Positions 1 to 8,383 of a stretch of 37,879 bases of DNA are shown here, one piece after another. Under the pieces are notes generated by a model. It did no database searches, had not been told where the DNA came from, and saw only the letters and a program-made list of their open reading frames with translations. Position 1 is the first letter of the stretch. Each line of letters opens with the position of its first letter. Where the stretch lies: contig CAILEM010000125.1 of the NCBI GenBank assembly GCA_903833215.1, positions 74,743 to 112,621 on the forward strand, read 5' to 3'. Source of the stretch: an uncultured Armatimonadota bacterium. GTDB lineage: Bacteria > Armatimonadota > Fimbriimonadia > Fimbriimonadales > Fimbriimonadaceae. A program made the translations under genes and the position numbers.

Positions 1-1
1 G

Positions 2-1714
2 GCCTCGGTACCCATTGGACATCATCCGGCTGAGATTGACGTCGCTGGTGATGAACTCCTGATTCCCAGCTCGGGCAGTGATGCCATCGATCACGTAGCG
101 ATAAAAGGGTTGAAGCACCGAGTCCACAAACTCTTCCCGAATCAACCTGTAGGAGCGGCACCGGCCTCGCTCGTGTTGTCGCCTGATGGTGGAACCGCAT
201 TCATTGCTTGCAGCGGCAGGAACTCCATCCTGAAGGTTGATATGCGCAGCGAAAAGCTGTTGGGCGAGTATCCGACTGCCTGGTATCCGACGACAGTGCG
301 GCTCAAGAATGGTCATCTCTATGTCGCTGGCACGAAGGGCGTCGGAGAACGAGGTCTGGACGACACTCCTAAAGGGCATAACTCCTGGGACTTGACTGGT
401 GCGCTGTGTGTCATCGACGTCTCCGAGAAACCTCAGCCAATCGCTTTCCTCCCCGAACCAGCAGCGAGGCGAGATATCGCACCAACACCGATGCCCGAAC
501 GCGTTGGGGAGCGAAGCCTCATTAAGCACGTTGTCTACGTCATCCGGGAAAACAGAACCTACGACCAGATATTCGGAGACATGAAAGAAGGCGATGGAGA
601 TCCCTCGCTCTGCAATTTCGGTGAATCCGTGACTCCAAACGCGCATGCCTTGGCTCGCGAGTATGGGCTCCTTGATAATTACTACTGCAATGGAATTTGT
701 AGTGCGGATGGACACTCGTGGGCAACAGAAGGAAACACGACTGCGAACCTGGAGAGAAGTGTCCCAGGATGGCCCCGAAGTTATCCATTCGGTGATGACG
801 CTCTCAACACTAGCTCAACCGGATTTTTGTGGGATGATGCCCTTGAAGCCCACAAGTCATTTCTGAATTTCGGTGAATTTGACTACGCGTCAACGGCCAA
901 CAAAGAAACCTATTTTGACTGCCTGAAAGAGCACTACGCGGGCACCAGCAATATCAAATTTAAGCAAAATATCGGAGTCGCTAGGATGGCGAAGTTCGCC
1001 GAGCCAGGCTTCCCTGGGTGGGATTTATCGATCCCCGATGTGTTGCGTGCAGATATCTTTATTCGAAGTTTGAAGAAGATGGAGGCAAAGGGAACCATGC
1101 CCGACCTCACCATCCTGTACCTTCCCTGTGATCACACTGGTGGCCCAGTCACGGCAAGGGCTCAGGTTGCCGATAACGACTTGGCGCTTGGAATGTGTGT
1201 GGAGGCTTTGACCAAAAGTAAGTTCTGGAAGGACACATGCGTATTCGTCGAAGAGGATGATCCCCAAGCCGGTTGGGATCACGTTGACGGACACCGAAGT
1301 CCCTGCCTTGTGATCTCGCCATATTCACGAGGGCTTGGCCGGATCAGCGATTTCTATAATCAAACTTCGATCCTTCGTTCTATTGAACATATCCTTGGCC
1401 TCAAATCCAAGAGTTGGTTCGTATCCACGTCCCCGGTCATGTTCTCCTGCTTCACATCAAAATTCGATGCCACGACTTACACCGCGAAACCCAATCAAGT
1501 GTCTCTCGATGAAACATCTCAGAAGAAGGTGGTCTCTAGGTTTGATGTCAGCAAACCCGACCTGATTGATGACAAGGCCTTCAATCGCTCGATCTGGAAA
1601 GAGACGATGCCCGGCAAACCTTATCCGGCAGCTTTTGAAGGCGCTCATGGCAAAGGGCTCGCCTCCAAGGGACTCGTCACCTTGCCATTGATGGAAAAGA
1701 CGGATCGAGACTAG
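2..1714 (+). CDS. YncE-like beta-propeller / phosphoesterase fusion protein, 5' end missing
   Basis: The reading frame is open to the left edge of the window (first full codon at base 2), so the gene begins outside; the TTG at 110 has no role as a start. The visible N-terminal part reads like the last blades of a YVTN/YncE-type beta-propeller (SPDGGTAFIACSGRNSILKVD). It is followed by a phosphoesterase domain of the PF04185 / alkaline-phosphatase superfamily type, with the entry motif VVYVIRENRTYDQIFGD, the segment DGHSWATEGNTTANLERS, and the metal-site-like VEEDDPQAGWDHVDGHRSP. This matches the family often named bifunctional YncE family protein/alkaline phosphatase family protein. These are usually exported, but the signal peptide would lie off the window. 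The substrate is unknown. Its TAG stop overlaps the stop of the convergent exporter gene. Confidence 0.85.
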   Translation, partial: ASVPIGHHPAEIDVAGDELLIPSSGSDAIDHVAIKGLKHRVHKLFPNQPVGAAPASLVLSPDGGTAFIACSGRNSILKVDMRSEKLLGEYPTAWYPTTVRLKNGHLYVAGTKGVGERGLDDTPKGHNSWDLTGALCVIDVSEKPQPIAFLPEPAARRDIAPTPMPERVGERSLIKHVVYVIRENRTYDQIFGDMKEGDGDPSLCNFGESVTPNAHALAREYGLLDNYYCNGICSADGHSWATEGNTTANLERSVPGWPRSYPFGDDALNTSSTGFLWDDALEAHKSFLNFGEFDYASTANKETYFDCLKEHYAGTSNIKFKQNIGVARMAKFAEPGFPGWDLSIPDVLRADIFIRSLKKMEAKGTMPDLTILYLPCDHTGGPVTARAQVADNDLALGMCVEALTKSKFWKDTCVFVEEDDPQAGWDHVDGHRSPCLVISPYSRGLGRISDFYNQTSILRSIEHILGLKSKSWFVSTSPVMFSCFTSKFDATTYTAKPNQVSLDETSQKKVVSRFDVSKPDLIDDKAFNRSIWKETMPGKPYPAAFEGAHGKGLASKGLVTLPLMEKTDRD

Positions 1715-3348
1715 TGGGCATCCACTGCGACCTTTGCTGGCTTTGATTTTTTCAGCAGAAGAATCGCAGGAGCTGTCACCAGAAAGAAGATGAGGATCAT
1801 GATAAAGGAATCATTGAAACTGCTCACCTGAGCCTGCACCGACACCGTTCGATTGAGTGCGGCATAGGCAGCACGATGGGCGTCGGCAGTTCCATAGCCG
1901 TGGATCTGGAAATTGTGTACAAGCCCTTGGAATCGCGTCTCAAATTGAGGGTTTCCGGCATAGATGTAATTCACAAGGTTTGCCCTGTGAATATCCGTTC
2001 GATGGGTTAAGTACGTTCCCAGAATCGCAATACCAAACGAGCCACCCAACTGACGGGCGAGGTTGATGAGCCCGGAAGCCTGTTGAGCTTCCTGGGGGCT
2101 AACACTCGCGTATGCCACCTGATTGATAGGGGCAAATAGAAAGCCAAGACCGAAGCCACGGATCAGCAGCGAAAGGCGCGTGTCCGCCTCTCCGCTGATG
2201 ATAGTCAAATGTCCCAAATCCCACATGGAGATCATGAAGATCGACATTCCGATGATGATGAGGACTCGAGGATCCACCAGGGCTTTCTTCCCGTTGAGTA
2301 GTCGGCCACAGAGGAGGGCGCTTGTAGCAGTAGCGAGACCTCCCGGAAGCAGTACGAGTCCAGTCTTTGTCGGGGTGAAATTGAGAATGGTTTGGGCAAA
2401 AAGGGGGAAGAGGTAAACGCCCCCGTACAACCCAAAACCGAGCGCAATGAAGAGGAAAATCGCAGAACTAAGTGTCTTGTTCTTCAGAATGCGGAAGTTC
2501 ACAACGGGATGGGTATTGCGGGGCGATAGCTCCCACCACATGAGGGTCCCGAGGGTTATCGTCGAGAGCATCGTCAGTTTGACGATCATGGCGTCGTTGA
2601 ACCAGTCCTTCGATTGGCCCTGTTCCAAAACGTACTGAAGGGAGCCTAGGCCAACCGTCATCAGGCCTATACCAAGCCAGTCCACCGTTCCTGCCTTTGA
2701 GGCTTGGATGGAGTCCTCAAGAAATGACGTCACAAGGAAGAACGAGACGATCCCAATAGGGATATTGATGAAGAAGCACCAGTTCCAAGTGTAATTGTCA
2801 GTAATCCAACCTCCCAAAGTTGGACCTAGTGTTGGCGCCACGATGATTCCCATGAGGAAGATCGCTTGCACGATGCCTTGTTGCTCGGTTGGGAATATCT
2901 GCCGAAGTGTCGCCTGAGCGGTGGAGAGGAGCGCCGCGCCGCCTGCTCCTTGAACGATTCGCCAGAAGACGAGCTCGATAAGGGTGTGAGACATCCCGCA
3001 GAAGAACGACGCGAAAATGAAGAGAAGGATTGAAAACCCTAAATAGCGCTTGCGTCCAAAACGAGCCGCTAGGAAGGCAGTCATGGGCAGGACGACGACA
3101 TTGGATAGGATATAGCCCGTCGAAACCCAGCCAATCTCCTCAAAGGTCGCACCCAGATTTCCTGCCATCTGGGGCAAGGCGACGTTGACGATGGTGGTGT
3201 CGAGCACCTCCATTATCGCGGCTGTGATCAACCCTAAGAGGATCCACCAGCGGTATTGGCTTACCCCGCTTAAGGCTGCGGCAGGAATTGGCCCGCTACT
3301 TTGTTTTGTCGCGACACCGGCCGCCCCTGATTTTGAAACTTTTATCAA
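1711..3348 (-). CDS. DHA2-family MFS multidrug efflux transporter (EmrB/QacA type)
   Basis: This 545-residue membrane protein has about 14 hydrophobic segments, the DHA2 (EmrB/QacA) length and topology. Family motifs are visible: LDTTIVNVALPQ in TM1, the loop AARFGRKRYLG (motif A), RIVQGAGGA in TM4 and the antiporter motif GPTLGGWITD in TM5. Members exchange protons for lipophilic drugs or metabolites across the inner membrane. The start is a TTG at 3348 with GGAG six bases upstream; no good ATG start lies nearby. It sits 42 bases downstream of a small anchored protein on the same strand, so the two may be co-transcribed. EmrB proteins usually pair with an HlyD/EmrA periplasmic adaptor, but the upstream protein is not one. 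The substrate cannot be told from sequence. Confidence 0.93.
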   Translation of the reverse strand: MIKVSKSGAAGVATKQSSGPIPAAALSGVSQYRWWILLGLITAAIMEVLDTTIVNVALPQMAGNLGATFEEIGWVSTGYILSNVVVLPMTAFLAARFGRKRYLGFSILLFIFASFFCGMSHTLIELVFWRIVQGAGGAALLSTAQATLRQIFPTEQQGIVQAIFLMGIIVAPTLGPTLGGWITDNYTWNWCFFINIPIGIVSFFLVTSFLEDSIQASKAGTVDWLGIGLMTVGLGSLQYVLEQGQSKDWFNDAMIVKLTMLSTITLGTLMWWELSPRNTHPVVNFRILKNKTLSSAIFLFIALGFGLYGGVYLFPLFAQTILNFTPTKTGLVLLPGGLATATSALLCGRLLNGKKALVDPRVLIIIGMSIFMISMWDLGHLTIISGEADTRLSLLIRGFGLGFLFAPINQVAYASVSPQEAQQASGLINLARQLGGSFGIAILGTYLTHRTDIHRANLVNYIYAGNPQFETRFQGLVHNFQIHGYGTADAHRAAYAALNRTVSVQAQVSSFNDSFIMILIFFLVTAPAILLLKKSKPAKVAVDAH

Positions 3349-3390
3349 TAATGTCTCCGAGGGGCCGCGACAATGGAGCCCAAATTGCGG

Positions 3391-3951
3391 CTAACCGCCT
3401 TGTTGCTCTCCACGTAATTGAGCGAGAAAATCGAGCCGCTCGTCGGGACTCATCGTGAACCACATCATGCGAAATGCATCGCGCTGGGTATTCGTCATCG
3501 TGTTCATAATGACGCGAAACATATTTCGATCGGCGATCTCAACGCTATTATCCGTCGGCACGGCGCTTGCCATGTCGCCTATATCATCGAGATAACTAAG
3601 GTCCTCTTCGGCCGCCGCGGTTTCATCTGCCGACGGTGCAGGGGTGGTTTCTGCGACCGAGTTGGGAGTTCCCGGAGCTACGGTTTGTGGCGTAGCCCCT
3701 GGGACATCACCGACAATGACGGGCGTTTCGTCCACCACCGGCTGATCGACAGGAGTACTGGCGAATGGATCGGGAGGTAGTGTCGAATTCGGAATGGGGC
3801 GTTTGATCTTTCGCGCTGGCTCGACAGCCTCTGTTTTGGCAGCGACCGCCACCGGCTTCACGTCGGATTGCACCGACTGTGCCCGTACGTAAACCGTAAT
3901 CGCGACGATCGCGACACAAAAAACTCCAAACGTCTTGTTGCTGATTTCCAT
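3391..3951 (-). CDS. Hypothetical N-terminally anchored protein with Pro/Thr/Ala-rich linker
   Basis: I do not recognise this 186-residue protein. Residues about 7-25 form one hydrophobic segment (signal anchor or signal peptide ending near VRAQS). Residues about 30-125 are low-complexity, rich in Pro, Ala, Thr, Val and acidic residues (for example TLPPDPFASTPVDQP). Residues about 130-186 look helical and conserved in style (NMFRVIMNTMTNTQRDAF, TMSPDERLDFLAQLRG). The layout of anchor, flexible linker and small helical C-terminal domain suits an envelope protein whose C-terminal domain reaches a periplasmic partner. The DPF in the linker is loosely like pilus-assembly lipoproteins, but this is weak. 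The gene begins with ATG at 3951 and precedes the exporter by 42 bases. Confidence 0.7.
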   Translation of the reverse strand: MEISNKTFGVFCVAIVAITVYVRAQSVQSDVKPVAVAAKTEAVEPARKIKRPIPNSTLPPDPFASTPVDQPVVDETPVIVGDVPGATPQTVAPGTPNSVAETTPAPSADETAAAEEDLSYLDDIGDMASAVPTDNSVEIADRNMFRVIMNTMTNTQRDAFRMMWFTMSPDERLDFLAQLRGEQQGG

Positions 3952-4089
3952 GCAAATTCTCGACCTAATTCAAGGGGAGTTCCACATTAAGAATACGACA
4001 ATCGAGCCGACCAAGTTCTCACACCGGTGAGTCGATTGAGTGGTCTCTAACCCAATATTGGCAAGCTGAACAAGCGCTGCGCTATGAAC

Positions 4090-5394
4090 TCATTCTTCGT
4101 GCGACTGTAGAGTCTTTTCATCGCTGTCGTATTCAAGGAGACCTGCGTAGCGGCCCCAGTTTAGGGCTGTTTCAAACTGATTTCGTGCTTCCTCGTCACT
4201 GTAGTGCTCATCGAGAATGTCTAGGAAGAAATCTTCATGGACTGGCTTACCGCGGGTGGATAAGAGTACTTCGTGGATGGTCCGGACCATCGGGGCAAAG
4301 GTCAGAGCCTGCTCTCTAAAGATCGTTCTCGCCTGCTCAACTTCAGCGTCCGCAAACGTTCTACCAATCTCAGTCAGAGTCACATCGCCCTCTTTGACTG
4401 TCGCGAATCCAAGCAAGACTGCGGCGTCCAGGATAGGCAGAAGATCATCCGCTTCGATTCGTAGGCGATCGGAAATGACGGCCACGTCTTCAGGGCCACC
4501 GTATTCTTCAACAAGCTCAAGGAGGCCGCTAATGGCACCTGGTCGAGCATGGGGAAGGAGAGAGATATCCAGGATTGATCGACTTTCACTGGCCACCGGC
4601 ATGATCTTTGTGTCCGGGTTCGTCATGATCGTGTAAACGTGGTCAGCCATGGCGCGGAAAGCGCTTGAATTACGCTCACGGGGCCTTTCAAGGCCAACCC
4701 TGATTTCTCCACGAATTCGCCCAGGGTTTGAAGACATAACCACAACACGATCTGCGAGCATGATCGCCTCTTCGATGTTGTGTGTGACCAGAACGACGCT
4801 CTGAGCTGGGAAGTGTCCAGCCTCCCAAAGGTCGGCAATTTCGCCACGAAGGTTTTCGGCAGTGAGGACGTCAAGCGCACTAAATGGCTCGTCAAGCATC
4901 AACACGCGAGGCTGTACGACAAAGGCCCGGGCGAATCCTACTCGCTGCTGCATTCCGCCAGAGAGTTCACGCGGATAGGCTTTCTCAAATCCTTCGAGAC
5001 CGACCAAGCGAAGCGCTTCGGCGGCTCTCGAGTGGACTTCTTGGTTTGACAGGCGCTTTGACTCGAGACCAATCTCAACATTCTCAACGACGTTGAGCCA
5101 TGGCAACAGCGCGAAGCTCTGGAAAACCATGGAAACGTCGGGGTTGGGCCCATCGACGGCGACTCCGTTGCTGTAAACGGTCCCTCTGGTCGGTTTTGTG
5201 AGTCCAGCAACACTCCGCAAAAGTGTGCTTTTTCCGCTTCCACTTCGACCGAGGAGGGCGACGATTTCGCCAGGCATAACCGTGAGGCTAATGTCTTCAA
5301 GAACCGTAAAGGAACCGCCTGATTCTGGCTTCGGATACACCTTGCATACGCCGTCAATTCTAAGCAGCGGTTGGAGTGGGGTTGCGATGGCCAT
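4090..5394 (-). CDS. ABC transporter ATP-binding protein with C-terminal AAA-associated domain
   Basis: The first ~260 residues form an ABC ATPase of the nitrate/sulfonate/taurine (NrtD/SsuB/TauB) group: Walker A GRSGSGKST (49-57), Q-loop VFQSFALLPWL, signature LSGGMQQ (144-150), Walker B LMLDEP (165-170) and H-loop VLVTHNIEEA. All catalytic residues are present. Residues about 300-420 form an extra helical winged-helix-like domain (ISGLLELVEEYGGPEDV, then GFATVKEGDVTLTEIGRTFADA) that matches the AAA-associated C-terminal domain (PF09821) found on a subset of these ATPases. Its role is unknown, perhaps regulatory. The start ATG has AAGGAA eight bases upstream and lies 12 bases after the permease stop, so the two genes form an operon. 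The substrate is unknown. Confidence 0.93.
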   Translation of the reverse strand: MAIATPLQPLLRIDGVCKVYPKPESGGSFTVLEDISLTVMPGEIVALLGRSGSGKSTLLRSVAGLTKPTRGTVYSNGVAVDGPNPDVSMVFQSFALLPWLNVVENVEIGLESKRLSNQEVHSRAAEALRLVGLEGFEKAYPRELSGGMQQRVGFARAFVVQPRVLMLDEPFSALDVLTAENLRGEIADLWEAGHFPAQSVVLVTHNIEEAIMLADRVVVMSSNPGRIRGEIRVGLERPRERNSSAFRAMADHVYTIMTNPDTKIMPVASESRSILDISLLPHARPGAISGLLELVEEYGGPEDVAVISDRLRIEADDLLPILDAAVLLGFATVKEGDVTLTEIGRTFADAEVEQARTIFREQALTFAPMVRTIHEVLLSTRGKPVHEDFFLDILDEHYSDEEARNQFETALNWGRYAGLLEYDSDEKTLQSHEE

Positions 5395-5406
5395 GACGTA
5401 ATTCCT

Positions 5407-7149
5407 TTATCCAAGGCGGTAGCGGGTCTCAGCAAGGGCATAGAGCCTTCGCCAAAACAGACGGTTCGTGGCAACCACGAAGATACACATGAAAGATACT
5501 CCGAGAACAATTCTGGGAGAGTCTCCAACCGTGGTGGCGCTGGCGATATAGGCACCAATTCCATCGGCCTTTAGAGACTTGTTACCCCAAGATACGATCT
5601 CAGAAACGATGCTTGCGTTCCATGCGCCACCAGAAGCGGTAATCGCACCTGTTACCCAAGCTGGAAAGATGGCGGGAAGGATCAGCTTTCGCCATAGCGG
5701 CCAGCCTTTCAATCGCATATTGGTCGCCATCTCTCTTAAGTCGTTGGGAACAGCCATGGCACCGGCAATGGTGTTGAACAGGACGTACCACTGGGCACCT
5801 AAAATCATCAGCATGACCGAGCCGAAGTTAAGGCTCAAGCCGATCTTGAGAAATAGGATGGTTGCGGCAGGGAACAAGAAGTTAGCAGGGAACGAGGCGA
5901 GGATAAGCACGACGGGCTGGGCGATGCGTGCGAGTTTGGGATTGAACCCGATGGCGACTCCAACCGGCGTCCACACCAGCGACGCAAAAGTCAGCAGGCA
6001 GATGACTCGGAAGAATGTCAGAAGCCCGAGCCCCATTACAGTGGCAACCTCTCTTAGGGGAACTTCGGTGCTAACGATATGGACGCCCAGTGCAAGAGCG
6101 GCCATCACGATCATTCCTATTCCAACACCGAACAGAAGATCGGTGTTGAATCGGGCCTTTCGCTTACGCCAAGGGAGATTCAGGTTGGCTCGCCGAGGGA
6201 GTTTCAGTCGGAATCTTGGCAATCGACGCTGAACTCTTCTCCAGGACTTTCCAAGAATTCGCGGCAACTTTGACGACCGTAGCAAATCCAGAACCCAGGA
6301 GGATGCCTGAGTGGATGCGCTGCTCTTGTCCATGCGGAATTTTTCCGCCCATGCGACCACCGGACGCCAGAACAACTGGTCAATGACGATGATCAGGATG
6401 ATCATTGTCAGGATCGCCATGCTCAGTGCATGTAGGTTCTTTTCTAAGACCGCCTTAGCGACATAGGATCCCAGCCCGGGCAGGGTGTAACTCTGGTTGT
6501 TGACTGTGATCGCTTCGGTGACTGCGACAAAGAACCACCCACCACCGAAGCTCATCATGGCGTTCCAAACCAGGCCAATCATTGAGGCAGGAACTTCAAC
6601 CGAAATGAAGCGACGCCACTTCGAGAATTGGAAAACGGTGGCCGCCTCATCTAGCTCCTTCGGCAAAGTGATCAGGGAGTGATAGAACGAGAAGGTCATG
6701 TTCCAGACCTGACCGGTGAAAATGGCAAACAAAGAGGCCATTTCGAGACCGAGGAGGCTTCCCGGGAATAGGGACATGAACCAGAACACGGTCACAGACA
6801 GAAATCCGAGAACAGGCACGGACTGCAAAATGTCGAGGAGAGGGATCAGGACCAGCTCTGCTTTGCGACTTTTCGCGCAGGCGTATCCGTAGCCGAATGT
6901 GAACAGCACAGACGCGATCAGACCGATAAACATTCGCAGCGTAGAGCGTGCTGCGTAGTACGGCAAATTGGCGGGATTCAAACTGATCTTTGGCTGCATC
7001 ACCGGTGGCTTGAACGCCACGAAAAAGCCAGAGCCAACGTGGGCGATACCGTATAGCAACACAAAGAGCCCAGCCAAAATTACGATGTCTGGGAGACCAA
7101 TCGGGCTGCGTGGAAGGGCGTACTTGGGCGGAAAAGCGCGACGAATCAA
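5407..7149 (-). CDS. ABC transporter permease, two fused permease domains
   Basis: The protein contains two complete BPD_transp_1 permease domains in one chain, separated by a basic cytoplasmic linker (residues about 275-330, many Arg/Lys). The second half carries an EAA-type loop, WRKLILPAIFPAWVTGAITA; the first has the equivalent WRRFISVEVPASMIGLVWNA. Such tandem permeases pair with the AAA-associated ATPase encoded just downstream. I chose TTG at 7149 (580 aa) because GGAGGGG lies 8 bases upstream of it; the longer frame begins with GTG at 7179 (590 aa) but would place that ribosome site inside the gene. No substrate-binding protein is encoded next to it, although the nitrate/taurine class normally needs one. 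The substrate is unknown. Confidence 0.9.
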   Translation of the reverse strand: MIRRAFPPKYALPRSPIGLPDIVILAGLFVLLYGIAHVGSGFFVAFKPPVMQPKISLNPANLPYYAARSTLRMFIGLIASVLFTFGYGYACAKSRKAELVLIPLLDILQSVPVLGFLSVTVFWFMSLFPGSLLGLEMASLFAIFTGQVWNMTFSFYHSLITLPKELDEAATVFQFSKWRRFISVEVPASMIGLVWNAMMSFGGGWFFVAVTEAITVNNQSYTLPGLGSYVAKAVLEKNLHALSMAILTMIILIIVIDQLFWRPVVAWAEKFRMDKSSASTQASSWVLDLLRSSKLPRILGKSWRRVQRRLPRFRLKLPRRANLNLPWRKRKARFNTDLLFGVGIGMIVMAALALGVHIVSTEVPLREVATVMGLGLLTFFRVICLLTFASLVWTPVGVAIGFNPKLARIAQPVVLILASFPANFLFPAATILFLKIGLSLNFGSVMLMILGAQWYVLFNTIAGAMAVPNDLREMATNMRLKGWPLWRKLILPAIFPAWVTGAITASGGAWNASIVSEIVSWGNKSLKADGIGAYIASATTVGDSPRIVLGVSFMCIFVVATNRLFWRRLYALAETRYRLG

Positions 7150-7506
7150 GTGGAAGTCCCCTCCGGTTAGAATTCGCACACAAGAATGTGGCGGGCGAAG
7201 GGTTTGTACCCTGAAAACGGGATTTCACGCCTGTAAATCTTTTCTCAAGGATTCGACCCAATCTTCGTTATCTATTGCGGTTCCTTGCCCAAACATTAAG
7301 CGTGGTAACCAGAAATGAGTCTAACTTTCCTGCGCCGGAAGAACTTCAGGGCATAGGAGGCTATTTTTCTCGGATTGCACTGGCGATTGGCTCAAAAGTG
7401 CGTTCACGTAAATGCGTGACTACCTGTTATGTAAAGAATTGGCTAAACTTCCAGCAATAAAGCGATATTCTATTCAACCTTAAGAAATTCTCAGTTTGGA
7501 ATCAAA
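7150..7506. other. Divergent intergenic region between the ABC permease and the prepilin-like gene
   Basis: About 350 bases with no convincing gene. The short plus-strand frame at 7275-7460 lacks a ribosome site and coding character. The right half becomes AT-rich toward the prepilin-like gene and must hold its promoter. TATTCT near 7470 could be a -10 box, but no good -35 lies 17 bases upstream. A short interrupted repeat TCACG/CGTGA surrounds TAAATG near 7405-7420. I see no recognisable riboswitch consensus. Confidence 0.5.
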
Positions 7507-7899
7507 ATGAACAACAAGCAAAGCCGCACTCGACGTAAAGCATTTACACTCATCGAACTCTTGGTAGTCGTCCTGATCTTGGGCATCCTTACCGCCGTCG
7601 CACTACCGTCTTACATCAGCTCGGTGAATGCCGGTCGTCAAGGTGCAGCAAACGCAAATTCTCGAGCGCTGGCTACTGCGGTTCAGACCAAGGCTCTTCA
7701 AACGGGCACGTATGACTCGACTTTGGCGAACTATGCTACCGACATGGGTGGCGCACTCCCAACTAACCCATGCACCGGAACAACTACCGGTTATGTCATT
7801 ACCCCAGGCACATCAAACTGCACTGTCGCGGCCAGCGCAGGAACGGCCTGTGGCACTTGGACCCCTGCCACCTTCACTGTCGGTTTCAAGGGCGGCTAG
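7507..7899 (+). CDS. Type IV prepilin-like protein (GspG/PilA N-terminal methylation domain)
   Basis: This 130-residue protein has a class III signal: a basic leader (NNKQSRTRRKA) followed directly by FTLIELLVVVLILGILTAVALP, the hydrophobic helix of type IV pilins and type II secretion pseudopilins. Glu5 of the mature protein is present. The residue before the cleavage point is Ala rather than the usual Gly, which prepilin peptidases tolerate. The globular part is short and rich in Ala, Thr and Gly, with three cysteines (NPCTG, SNCTV, TACGT), so one may be unpaired. It could be a pilin, a minor pilin or a pseudopilin. No pilus assembly gene lies beside it, so the machinery must be elsewhere. 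A hairpin follows the stop. Confidence 0.9.
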   Translation: MNNKQSRTRRKAFTLIELLVVVLILGILTAVALPSYISSVNAGRQGAANANSRALATAVQTKALQTGTYDSTLANYATDMGGALPTNPCTGTTTGYVITPGTSNCTVAASAGTACGTWTPATFTVGFKGG

Positions 7900-7908
7900 T
7901 ACTTCCCG

Positions 7909-7945
7909 ATAACGGCCAAGGCTTTTTGTTCGCCTTGGCCGTTAT
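7909..7945 (+). terminator. 14-bp perfect hairpin after the prepilin-like gene
   Basis: ATAACGGCCAAGGC (7909-7922) and its exact complement (7932-7945) enclose a 9-base loop TTTTTGTTC, starting 10 bases after the stop codon. The stem is GC-rich, but no T-run follows (only TATG), so it may be a partial terminator or an mRNA-stabilising element between this gene and the next gene 20 bases on. That would give more transcript of the prepilin-like gene than of its neighbour. Confidence 0.65.
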
Positions 7946-7965
7946 TATGTGCGAGGGTCATTCCA

Positions 7966-8313
7966 TTGGCAAAAAAAACACAGAAAAAGCGCTTTCCGAT
8001 TTGGGCCATACCCATCATCTTTGGACTGGCATGTTTCTTCGGCACCCTAATGTGGAAATCGATGGTGGAGAAATCCCTTGAGAAGCGTCAAGCGTATGTC
8101 CTAGCAAGAGAGGCCTTCCACGTTATGCACCCAGAAGCAGACTTGCCATTGGCAGCCAAGGGTCTTGTTTGGACGGAAGAGGGAGCCGACAAGTACGTCC
8201 TTGAGGCTGACGGAGCCAAAGTCTTGGGCGGCAACCGAACCCCGGCTAGGTGGATTGTCAATCTTCGCCATGAGGGCGGTCAGTGGATGGTTGACGAATC
8301 CCGTTGGAAGTGA
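7966..8313 (+). CDS. Small single-pass membrane protein of unknown function
   Basis: The 115-residue product begins with a lysine-rich stretch (AKKTQKKRF), then one hydrophobic helix (residues about 11-30, IWAIPIIFGLACFFGTLMW), then an ~80-residue soluble domain ending RWIVNLRHEGGQWMVDESRWK. I do not recognise the family. The positive-inside rule puts the C-terminal domain outside the cytoplasm. The start is TTG at 7966 with GAGGG about eight bases upstream; a later ATG near 8050 would cut through the membrane helix. The WIVNL...GGQWMVDESRW ending resembles small domains of secreted NTF2-like or lipoprotein families in style only. It follows the prepilin-like gene across a hairpin and may act with it. 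Confidence 0.7.
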   Translation: MAKKTQKKRFPIWAIPIIFGLACFFGTLMWKSMVEKSLEKRQAYVLAREAFHVMHPEADLPLAAKGLVWTEEGADKYVLEADGAKVLGGNRTPARWIVNLRHEGGQWMVDESRWK

Positions 8314-8383
8314 CGTAACACCACTCCGAGATTACCGACGCGACCTCGAAGTGATGCTAGGATCGCCCAATCGCTGGCGATGT

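Noticed and set aside
110-112. TTG as start of the first gene
   Set aside because: The frame is open to the window edge and the upstream residues continue a beta-propeller; the start lies outside.
7438-7455. Possible sigma-54 promoter (TTGG ... GC) before the prepilin-like gene
   Set aside because: The GG to GC spacing is 11 rather than 10 bases and the -12 element lacks TTGCA.
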